Assembly (NCBI GenBank): GCA_023144585.1
Contig: JAGLFI010000101.1
Span: forward strand, 1-5,016
Direction: 5' to 3'
From: Desulfobacula sp.
Lineage (GTDB): Bacteria > Desulfobacterota > Desulfobacteria > Desulfobacterales > Desulfobacteraceae
DNA: 5,016 bases
The position numbers were made by a program, and so were the translations under genes. Positions 1 through 5,016 of the stretch are shown piece by piece. Position 1 is the first letter of the stretch. Each line of letters opens with the position of its first letter. The notes beneath the pieces were generated by a model. That model did not search any database. It worked only from the letters and a program-made list of their open reading frames with translations, and was not told the origin of the DNA.

Positions 1-85
1 ATTAACCCCGTGAACGTATACCAATATTCGATTTGGAGAACCCATTAATATTAAGCAATATTTAAATAATTCCTATATTGAAAGC
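1..85 (+). other. Upstream coding remnant of an acyltransferase, in frame with the hydrolase gene
   Basis: The frame of the gene at 86-1438 stays open leftward to base 14. It translates as TYTNIRFGEPINIKQYL and on to ATG 86. NIRFGEPI (23-46) followed by a KQYL-like stretch resembles the conserved FGEP motif near the end of the PlsB/PlsC acyltransferase domain (E. coli PlsB has VNFGEPMPLMTYL). No ATG, GTG or TTG lies in this frame between 14 and 86, and a TGA stands at 11-13. Frame 1 reads INPVNVY and then runs to a TAA at 46-48. A one-base indel between about 14 and 45 would join frame 1 to the FGEP frame. Seen: the frames and stops. Inferred: that this was coding sequence of one larger protein. 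The rest of that protein would lie left of the window. Confidence 0.5.
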
Positions 86-1438
86 ATGCTGACGGTTCAA
101 CGCAAAATCAATTTTGATTCTGACATCAGCTCAAAGCAGATTATAAGACAATTTTTCATCACTATCATGAAAAGAGAGTCGGCCGTATATGCCATGACAA
201 CTCTTAATTATGATCATGTCCTGGCCTGCATCCTCAAGCATTTCCCCTACAGAAAAGACGGTATTGATATATATGAATTCAAGTGCAAGGTGTATTTTGC
301 AATTTGCTGGCTTGTATCCAATAAAACATGTTGCGTGTCCGAGGCTTTTTTGGAAAATCAGATCCATCTTTTGACCGATGATCGGCTAAAACGATTTGAA
401 GATTTTTTTACCATTGCTGAAGATACCAATGTTATCGAAGTTAAAGAGGGTAAGATATTTAAAGATCAAACCAAATTTATCACCCAATCAAATTTTCATA
501 CCATCAGGATAGAAAATCCCATCCTTGTCATGGCCAATGAATTGGAACCAGTAAAAGAGGTTGCTCAAAAATCTTGTGATAAAATCATTGACCTTGTGAA
601 AGACTGTATCATAGAAAAGATAGAAAAAGATTTTTCCCAGAATTATGATGATCACTATATTGAAGAAGAATCAAAGGAAAAACGAATCGGAAGGCCGTTA
701 TTTCTTAAGCATAAAAACCTCATTGCAGGCATCTTATTAATTCATGGTTACATGGCAGCCCTTGAAGAAATGAAAGCCTTTGCACATTATCTTTATGAAA
801 AATCCTATACCGTTTATGTGCCAAGGCTGAAAGGGCATGGTACAGCGCCTGAAGATCTTGCCAAAACCAGGTATGAACAATGGATAGAATCTGTTGAAGA
901 AGCCTTTGTTGTCTTGAAGCATTCATGCAAAAAAATAATTGTCGGCGGGTTTTCAACCGGTGCCGGGCTTGCTATGGAATTGTCAACAAGAATGGATAAT
1001 ATTGAGGCAGTGTTTGCGGTCGCACCTCCCATGAGACTTCAGGACTTAGGATTATATTTTGTCTCGGCCATTGATGCATGGAATTCCATGATAAAAAAGA
1101 TTCATTTGGATACCATTGCAAAGAAATTTATTGAGAATCATCCTGAAAACCCTCATATTAATTACGTTCGAAATCCTATCGCAGGCATTCATCAGTTAGA
1201 AAAATTGATGGAACACCTTGAAACCAGGCTGAAAACCATAGATAAGCCAACCCTGGTGGTCCAGTCCAGAAAAGATCCTGTGGTAAATCCAAAGGGAACC
1301 CTTAAATTGTTTGAGCGATTGGGATCTGATATCAAGGAATATTATATCTTTGATTATGACCGTCATGGAATCTTAATAGGGGAGAGTGTCGAAAGGATTT
1401 ATAAAGCGATTGAAAATTTTATTAAACAATGGGTTTAA
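86..1438 (+). CDS. Alpha/beta hydrolase (monoacylglycerol lipase/carboxylesterase type) fused to an acyltransferase C-terminal region; probably 5'-incomplete
   Basis: The 450-residue reading from ATG 86 has two parts. Residues about 205-450 form a complete alpha/beta hydrolase: oxyanion-hole HGY at 220-222, PRLKGHGT at 246-253 as in monoglyceride lipases and Est30-like carboxylesterases, nucleophile elbow GFSTG with Ser290, Asp397 in SRKDPVV, and His427 in DRHGIL. Predicted activity is hydrolysis of an acyl ester, probably a glycerolipid; the exact substrate is unknown. Residues 1 to about 160 are not hydrolase. IDIYEFKCKVYFAICWLV and RIENPILVMANELEPV recall the helical C-terminal part of PlsB-type glycerol-3-phosphate acyltransferases. 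A charged linker (about 160-205) joins the parts. There is no signal peptide or clear membrane helix. ATG 86 lacks a Shine-Dalgarno sequence, and homologous-looking coding continues upstream, so this is probably the 3' part of a longer or frameshifted gene. Hydrolase call is sure; acyltransferase part is inference. Confidence 0.8.
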   Translation: MLTVQRKINFDSDISSKQIIRQFFITIMKRESAVYAMTTLNYDHVLACILKHFPYRKDGIDIYEFKCKVYFAICWLVSNKTCCVSEAFLENQIHLLTDDRLKRFEDFFTIAEDTNVIEVKEGKIFKDQTKFITQSNFHTIRIENPILVMANELEPVKEVAQKSCDKIIDLVKDCIIEKIEKDFSQNYDDHYIEEESKEKRIGRPLFLKHKNLIAGILLIHGYMAALEEMKAFAHYLYEKSYTVYVPRLKGHGTAPEDLAKTRYEQWIESVEEAFVVLKHSCKKIIVGGFSTGAGLAMELSTRMDNIEAVFAVAPPMRLQDLGLYFVSAIDAWNSMIKKIHLDTIAKKFIENHPENPHINYVRNPIAGIHQLEKLMEHLETRLKTIDKPTLVVQSRKDPVVNPKGTLKLFERLGSDIKEYYIFDYDRHGILIGESVERIYKAIENFIKQWV

Positions 1439-1459
1439 CTCACATTCCCCACACCTGTT

Positions 1460-1479
1460 TTTAATTGTGCACAATTAAA
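1460..1479. promoter_or_regulatory. Perfect 20-bp palindrome, candidate operator of argJ
   Basis: The half-site TTTAATTGTG is followed immediately by its exact reverse complement, with no spacer and no mismatch. It ends 3 bp upstream of the predicted argJ -35 box, roughly -58 to -39 from the expected transcription start. Size and symmetry fit a dimeric helix-turn-helix regulator, and the position would suit either activation or repression. The core TTGTGCACAA does not look like the E. coli ArgR box (TGNATWWWWATNCA), so the regulator is not identified. It could also fold as an 8-bp stem with a TGCA loop, but no T-run follows it. Confidence 0.5.
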
Positions 1480-1482
1480 TTA

Positions 1483-1511
1483 TTTACACTGATCAAACTG
1501 CAACGTATGAT
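1483..1511 (+). promoter_or_regulatory. Sigma70-type promoter of argJ
   Basis: The -35 hexamer TTTACA (1483-1488) and the -10 hexamer TATGAT (1506-1511) each match the consensus at 5 of 6 positions and are separated by exactly 17 bp. Transcription would start near 1518 and give a leader of about 28 nt before the ATG at 1546, too short for a riboswitch or attenuator. The promoter would drive argJ and the pseudouridine synthase gene behind it. Confidence 0.65.
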
Positions 1512-1532
1512 GCTCTATTAATTTTATTTTTT

Positions 1533-1537
1533 AGGAG
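1533..1537 (+). promoter_or_regulatory. Shine-Dalgarno AGGAG of argJ (decides the start)
   Basis: AGGAG lies 8 nt upstream of ATG 1546. An alternative in-frame GTG at 1537 overlaps this ribosome-binding sequence, so it cannot be served by it. ATG 1546 is therefore the better start. Confidence 0.8.
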
Positions 1538-1545
1538 TGGCTTTC

Positions 1546-2715
1546 ATGAAAGGCTATAAATTTGCCGGTATTCGTGCTGAAATTAAAAAAAAAGATCAAA
1601 AAGACCTGGGACTCATTTATTGTGAAAATCCCGCTGTTGCAGCTGCCCTGTTCACACGGAACAAAGTGATGGCCGCACCCGTGATTCTGGGAAAAGAAAA
1701 AATCAAGAAAGGCTTGTGTCAGGCAGTACTTGTGAACAGTGGCAATGCCAATTGCTTTACAGGAGACAAAGGGATACAAGATGCCGTTTCCTGCGCAAAA
1801 ATGGCGGCCACATCCCTTGGTATTTCAGAAGATCTTGTTTTAGTGTCTTCAACAGGCGTTATTGGTGCAAATCTCCCCATGGATAAATTTGAAACCGGTG
1901 TTCCAAACATTGTCACTCATCTTTCTGAGAATCATGTGGATGATTTTGCAAAGGCTATTCTTACTACTGATACACACAATAAAATTGTAAAAGAAAGCAG
2001 CATAATAGGAGATAAAAAATTTTCAATTATGGGGATTGCAAAAGGTTCCGGTATGATTCGGCCGGATATGGCTACCATGCTGGCTTTCATCTGTACGGAT
2101 GTAAATATATCGGCTCTGGATTTAAAAATATCTTTGAGTGCTGCCAATGAAAAATCCTTTAACCGGATCACTATTGATGGAGATACCAGCACCAATGATA
2201 CGCTTTTAGCCTTGGCAAACGGTACATCAGGGGTAAAAATCAACGATACTGACTCTAAAAAAATCTTTCAGGACATGTTGGATAAGGTTTGCCTAAAACT
2301 TGCTAAAATGATTGTCAAAGACGGGGAAGGTGCCACCAAACTTATACAGATTATTGTTAAAGGGGCTCAATCAAAACTCGATGCCTTCAAGGCCTCTGAA
2401 ACCATTGCTCATTCCAACCTGGTTAAGACGGCCATTTACGGGGAAGATCCCAACTGGGGAAGGATAACGGCTGCTGCCGGCCGGTCCGGAGCCCAGGTTG
2501 TACCGGAAAAGATGGATCTTTTTTTTGACGAACAGCCTTTGGTTTTAAAGGGCAGATGGCTGGGAGAGCAAGCTGAAAAAAAGATAGCTCAAATTATGGA
2601 AAAAAAAGAAATCACCATTACACTTGATTTGAATCTCGGCAAAGAGACGGATAGTTTCCTGTTTTGTGACTTCAGCGAAGATTATGTAAAAATTAATGCA
2701 GAATACAGGTCATAA
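1546..2715 (+). CDS. argJ: Glutamate N-acetyltransferase / ornithine acetyltransferase ArgJ
   Basis: ArgJ moves the acetyl group from N2-acetylornithine to glutamate, recycling acetyl in cytoplasmic arginine synthesis. Some family members also use acetyl-CoA as acetylglutamate synthase; sequence alone does not settle that here. The 389-residue protein has the usual family length. Visible signatures are VNSGNANCFTGDKG near 63-76, the autocleavage site GSGMIRPDMATML with the predicted nucleophile Thr177, ITIDGDTSTNDT at 208-219, KDGEGATK at 258-265, EDPNWGR at 300-306, and the family-typical C-terminus EDYVKINAEYRS. Known for the family: the precursor cuts itself before that Thr into alpha and beta chains, and the Thr forms the acyl-enzyme. 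All key residues seem present, so the protein should be active. The start is ATG 1546 because of the AGGAG 8 nt upstream. It has its own promoter and palindrome, and is followed directly by an rRNA pseudouridine synthase gene. Confidence 0.96.
   Translation: MKGYKFAGIRAEIKKKDQKDLGLIYCENPAVAAALFTRNKVMAAPVILGKEKIKKGLCQAVLVNSGNANCFTGDKGIQDAVSCAKMAATSLGISEDLVLVSSTGVIGANLPMDKFETGVPNIVTHLSENHVDDFAKAILTTDTHNKIVKESSIIGDKKFSIMGIAKGSGMIRPDMATMLAFICTDVNISALDLKISLSAANEKSFNRITIDGDTSTNDTLLALANGTSGVKINDTDSKKIFQDMLDKVCLKLAKMIVKDGEGATKLIQIIVKGAQSKLDAFKASETIAHSNLVKTAIYGEDPNWGRITAAAGRSGAQVVPEKMDLFFDEQPLVLKGRWLGEQAEKKIAQIMEKKEITITLDLNLGKETDSFLFCDFSEDYVKINAEYRS
2707..2710 (+). promoter_or_regulatory. Probable ribosome-binding site AGGT inside the end of argJ
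   Basis: AGGT, within the last codons of argJ, sits 6 nt before the GTG at 2717. The competing ATG at 2696 has no purine-rich Shine-Dalgarno at suitable distance (upstream is TATGTAAAAATTA). This favours the GTG start and suggests translational coupling to argJ, whose TAA ends at 2715. Confidence 0.45.
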
Positions 2716-2716
2716 C

Positions 2717-3409
2717 GTGCGGCTTCAAAAATATCTGGCCCATGCAGGGCTCTGTTCCAGAAGAAAGGCAGAAGAACACATATTAAACGGCAGGGTAAAA
2801 GTAAACAATCAGATAGTCACAGAACTCGGAACAAAAATTCATCCTGAAAATGATCAAATATTCTTTGATAATCAACCCGTCATTTTAAAACAGGATGTTT
2901 CAAAAATATATATTGCCTTGAATAAACCACAAGGATTTGTCACATCCTGTTCACAGCAAAAATCAAAAATTATTCTTGATTTGATTGATATTGATGAGCG
3001 GGTGTATCCTGTGGGAAGACTTGATAAAAATTCCACAGGACTGGTGCTTCTGACCAATGACGGAGATCTTCATAATAAATTATCCCATCCGTCGTTTAAT
3101 CATGCAAAAGAATATATTGTGACAACACTTCAGCCCATATCTGAAACCGCATTAAAAAAGATGGCCCAGGGTATCATTATTGACAAAGTTAAAACCAGAA
3201 AAGCAAGGGTGAAACGGCTTTCAAAAAATAGATTCAATATTGTTTTAAAACAGGGAAGGAACCGCCAGATCCGAAAAATGGTAGGCAAAATCGGGAACAG
3301 GGTTGATGTTTTAAAAAGAATCCGGATGGCAAATATCAACCTTGGAAATCTAAAACAAGGAAAATGGCGTTATCTGACCCCTGAAGAAATCAAACAATTA
3401 ACCCAGTGA
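2717..3409 (+). CDS. rluB: rRNA pseudouridine synthase, RsuA/RluB family
   Basis: The enzyme isomerises a specific uridine of ribosomal RNA to pseudouridine. RluB acts on 23S rRNA and RsuA on 16S rRNA; the sequence places it in the group, but the target is inferred. From GTG 2717 it has 230 residues. An N-terminal S4 RNA-binding domain (RLQKYLAHAGLCSRRKAE at 2-19) leads into the catalytic domain with GRLDKNSTGLVLLTNDGDL, where Asp103 is the expected catalytic residue. The family block KQGRNRQIRKM follows near 178-188. The C-terminus ends soon after a KWRYLTPEE motif, as in RluB-like proteins. An in-frame ATG at 2696 would add seven residues (MQNTGHN) and overlap argJ by 20 nt. I prefer GTG because it has AGGT in front and matches the usual MxRLQK-type start. 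It lies 1 nt after argJ and is probably cotranscribed with it. Its 3' end overlaps trpS. Confidence 0.9.
   Translation: MRLQKYLAHAGLCSRRKAEEHILNGRVKVNNQIVTELGTKIHPENDQIFFDNQPVILKQDVSKIYIALNKPQGFVTSCSQQKSKIILDLIDIDERVYPVGRLDKNSTGLVLLTNDGDLHNKLSHPSFNHAKEYIVTTLQPISETALKKMAQGIIIDKVKTRKARVKRLSKNRFNIVLKQGRNRQIRKMVGKIGNRVDVLKRIRMANINLGNLKQGKWRYLTPEEIKQLTQ
3398..3409. other. 12-bp convergent overlap of the 3' ends of the pseudouridine synthase gene and trpS
   Basis: The plus-strand gene stops with TGA at 3407-3409 and trpS on the minus strand stops with TAA at 3400-3398. Each stop lies inside the other coding region. There is no intergenic space and I see no GC-rich hairpin with a T-run near the junction, so transcripts from the two sides probably run into each other. 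Confidence 0.9.
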
Positions 3410-4408
3410 TTGAATCCCGATGGCTTTTCTTATTTTTTCAAGAAAGGGTACGGAAAACTGCCTTGCTTTCATTGCACCCTTAAGCAGTATTTCATCAATA
3501 TCCGACGGGTTTTTAATCAGCTCATCATACCGTTCTCTTGGTTCTTTCAATATTTCATTTATGTATTCAAAAAGTTCCTGTTTCATGGTTCCCCAAGCAA
3601 TCCCCTGTCGATAACGGTTGGCCATTTCTTTTGTTTCCAATTCACTTGCAAATGCCTTGTATATTGAGAAGAGGGTACAGGTATCCGGATCTTTGGGCTC
3701 ATCCGGTCCCAGGGAATTGGTTTTTATCTTCATAATTAGTTTTCTTAAGCGCTTTTGTGTATCAAACAAAGGAATATAATTATGATAGCTTTTACTCATT
3801 TTACGGCCGTCCAGTCCGGCGAGAACAGCAGACGTCTCATCCACAACCACTTCGGGAAGGATAAACAGCTTTTTATAAACATGATTAAATCTTGCCGCTA
3901 TATCTCTTGTCATTTCAAGATGCTGAACCTGATCTTTGCCAACCGGTACTTTTTGAGCATTAAATATCAGGATATCTGCAGCCATCAGTACCGGATATGA
4001 AAAAAGTCCCATTGCTATTCCTTTATCCGGGTCCTTATTTCCCAGTTCTTCATTTTGTGCCACCGCAGCCTTATAAGCATGGGCCCTGTTCATCAGTCCT
4101 TTGGCGGTAAGGCAGGTGAGTATCCAAGTCAACTCGGGGATTTCAGGAATATCAGACTGTCGGTAAAACACGCAATTGTCATAGTCCAGCCCCAAAGCAA
4201 TCCATGCGGCTGCAATTTCAAGGGCGGATTGTTTTCTCAGTTTTGGATCATGGTTCTTGATTAAAGAATGATAATCAGCAAGAAAATAATAAGATACTAA
4301 CTTTGGGTTTTTACTGGTTTCAACTGCCGGACGTATGGCACCGACATAATTACCCAAATGAGGGGTTCCACTGGTAGTGATACCGGTCAAAAAATTTGCA
4401 TTTTTCAT
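3398..4408 (-). CDS. trpS: Tryptophan--tRNA ligase (TrpRS)
   Basis: Class I aminoacyl-tRNA synthetase, cytoplasmic, charging tRNA-Trp with tryptophan at the cost of ATP. From ATG 4408 it has 336 residues, the normal length for bacterial TrpRS. Seen in order: the N-terminal TGITTSGTPHLGNYVGAI segment, in which PHLGN (16-20) is the HIGH-type ATP site; SYPVLMAADIL (137-147) with Asp145 in the tryptophan pocket region; VPVGKDQVQHLEMTRDIA (154-171), diagnostic for TrpRS; and GRKMSKS (201-207) with a perfect KMSKS loop. An in-frame TTG at 4414 would add two residues. ATG is preferred because family members begin at this point, although the ribosome-binding site lies 10 nt away. No T-box or leader peptide is visible. 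It follows the tRNA nucleotidyltransferase gene after 45 nt, probably in one operon. Confidence 0.97.
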   Translation of the reverse strand: MKNANFLTGITTSGTPHLGNYVGAIRPAVETSKNPKLVSYYFLADYHSLIKNHDPKLRKQSALEIAAAWIALGLDYDNCVFYRQSDIPEIPELTWILTCLTAKGLMNRAHAYKAAVAQNEELGNKDPDKGIAMGLFSYPVLMAADILIFNAQKVPVGKDQVQHLEMTRDIAARFNHVYKKLFILPEVVVDETSAVLAGLDGRKMSKSYHNYIPLFDTQKRLRKLIMKIKTNSLGPDEPKDPDTCTLFSIYKAFASELETKEMANRYRQGIAWGTMKQELFEYINEILKEPRERYDELIKNPSDIDEILLKGAMKARQFSVPFLEKIRKAIGIQSLG

Positions 4409-4417
4409 GTTCAATAG

Positions 4418-4423
4418 TTCCTG
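4418..4423 (-). promoter_or_regulatory. Ribosome-binding site of trpS
   Basis: On the minus strand the sequence reads CAGGAA. The AGGA core is 10 nt from ATG 4408 and 4 nt from the alternative TTG 4414. Spacing alone does not decide between them; codon type and the family N-terminus favour the ATG. Confidence 0.55.
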
Positions 4424-4453
4424 AGGTAAATGATGTTTAAAAATATTTCAAAT

Positions 4454-5016
4454 TCAGCCCTTAATAAGCTTGTTTTTTCTGGCATACTCTGTGGCAAATT
4501 TGATTTCTTCTTTTTTTGTTTTTAATTGCCCATCCAGTTTAGCGGTTAAAATCTGGTTGAGTATTGTACTGAAAACAGGGCTGGGCGGTACCCCAATTTC
4601 TAATAAATCTCTACCCTGAATGTAAGGCCTTATATTTCTTTGATGTGTATAAAAATTTGAAATGGCTTTTCTTGTCTCATCACTTTTTGCCCGAGCCATC
4701 ATGTATAAAATAAATTCGGTTTTAAAATTAATGAGAATCCAGTACAGGTCTTCTTTAGTATAATTGGCTGCGTTTTCTATTAATTGAAGTTGTTTTTCAG
4801 CTTTATACCTCTTTTCCAAAAGGATGCCGCGTTCTTTTACGGGTACTTTGAGCCTGTTGCAGATCTGCTCACAAACCTTATAAGAACACCGGTTCAAAAG
4901 TGCCATAAAGTAAATTGACCACCTTGGGTATTGGTCATCGACATATAACAGATCGTGCCAGGATAGTGTCTTATTTACCGACTCAAGCAAATGATATGTA
5001 TTTGGGATAAAGGTCA
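4454..5016 (-). CDS. C-terminal end of a tRNA nucleotidyltransferase / poly(A) polymerase family protein (5' end outside the window)
   Basis: The frame is open to the right edge. A TTG at 4990 is not the start, because the same frame continues upstream as TFIPNTYH, so the gene begins beyond 5016. The 186 visible residues are mostly helical and lack the catalytic head. The recognisable part is GRDLLEIGVPPSPVFSTIL (134-152) followed by TAKLDGQLKTKKEEIKFA. It matches the C-terminal signature of CCA-adding/A-adding enzymes and poly(A) polymerases (usually GxDLxxLGxxPGPxxgxIL...DGxixTxeEe). Known: in many deltaproteobacteria this tail belongs to a large DHH-CBS-nucleotidyltransferase protein that adds A to tRNA 3' ends. 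The N-terminal domains cannot be seen here, so that subtype is inference. The PSPVF variant differs slightly from the usual PGPxY. It precedes trpS, consistent with a tRNA-maturation and charging operon. Confidence 0.8.
   Translation of the reverse strand, partial: TFIPNTYHLLESVNKTLSWHDLLYVDDQYPRWSIYFMALLNRCSYKVCEQICNRLKVPVKERGILLEKRYKAEKQLQLIENAANYTKEDLYWILINFKTEFILYMMARAKSDETRKAISNFYTHQRNIRPYIQGRDLLEIGVPPSPVFSTILNQILTAKLDGQLKTKKEEIKFATEYARKNKLIKG

Noticed and set aside
11..13. In-frame TGA as a selenocysteine codon, since sulfate reducers of this type often make selenoproteins
   Set aside because: No catalytic reason for selenocysteine before an FGEP motif, and the only downstream hairpin (CCAA 21-24 with TTGG 33-36) has a 4-bp stem and an 8-nt loop, too weak for a bacterial SECIS. 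A frameshift or true break is simpler.
1460..1479. Palindrome as intrinsic terminator of the hydrolase gene
   Set aside because: The stem would be AT-rich and no T-run follows on either strand; its place next to the -35 box fits an operator better.
1537..1545. GTG 1537 as argJ start
   Set aside because: It overlaps the AGGAG ribosome-binding sequence that is ideally spaced for ATG 1546.
1932..2243. Open frame of 103 codons on the minus strand within argJ
   Set aside because: It lies wholly antisense to a well-conserved gene, shows no family motif or ribosome-binding site, and is expected as a shadow frame.
3410..4264. Several plus-strand open frames opposite trpS
   Set aside because: They mirror conserved trpS codons, mutually overlap and have no recognisable protein features.
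4409..4414. TTG 4414 as trpS start
   Set aside because: It adds only two residues, and an ATG at the family-typical position follows; TTG is the rarer choice, though spacing does not exclude it.
4409..4453. Promoter or leader element between the nucleotidyltransferase gene and trpS
   Set aside because: The 45-nt gap holds only the ribosome-binding site; no clear -35/-10 pair, T-box or hairpin is visible.

Overview
The window looks like a piece of an AT-rich, Gram-negative bacterial chromosome. Protein style and gene set suggest a sulfate-reducing Desulfobacteraceae-like organism (Desulfobacula/Desulfobacter type). That placement is an impression from low GC and protein wording, not a database result. 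It is mostly housekeeping DNA. I see no CRISPR array, tRNA, rRNA, insertion sequence or phage module.

Layout. Bases 1-1438 (+) carry the 3' part of what appears to be a fused lipid-metabolism protein. The end of a PlsB/PlsC-like acyltransferase is joined through a charged linker to a complete alpha/beta hydrolase with an intact Ser-Asp-His triad. The reading frame continues upstream of the first ATG (86) and still encodes acyltransferase-like sequence (FGEPI), but it meets an in-frame TGA at 11-13. The gene is therefore either broken or frameshifted near the left edge, or starts unusually. Bases 1439-1545 hold a strong sigma70-type promoter, a perfect 20-bp palindrome 3 bp upstream of its -35 box, and a clear Shine-Dalgarno for argJ. 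argJ (1546-2715, +; ornithine acetyltransferase of arginine synthesis) is followed with essentially no gap by an rsuA/rluB-type rRNA pseudouridine synthase (2717-3409, +, possibly from 2696).

The right half is on the minus strand. A 5'-truncated gene entering from the right edge (4454-5016) encodes the C-terminal end of a tRNA nucleotidyltransferase/poly(A)-polymerase-family protein. It is followed after 45 nt by trpS (3398-4408), probably in the same operon. trpS and the pseudouridine synthase gene converge and their 3' ends overlap by 12 bp, leaving no room for a separate terminator.

Functionally, the right side is translation machinery: rRNA pseudouridylation, tRNA 3'-end synthesis and Trp-tRNA charging. 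The centre is arginine biosynthesis, and the left is phospholipid or acyl-ester chemistry. The points most worth a second look are the acyltransferase-hydrolase fusion with its interrupted upstream frame, and the palindrome beside the argJ promoter. I find no convincing evidence of a wholly new biological system.
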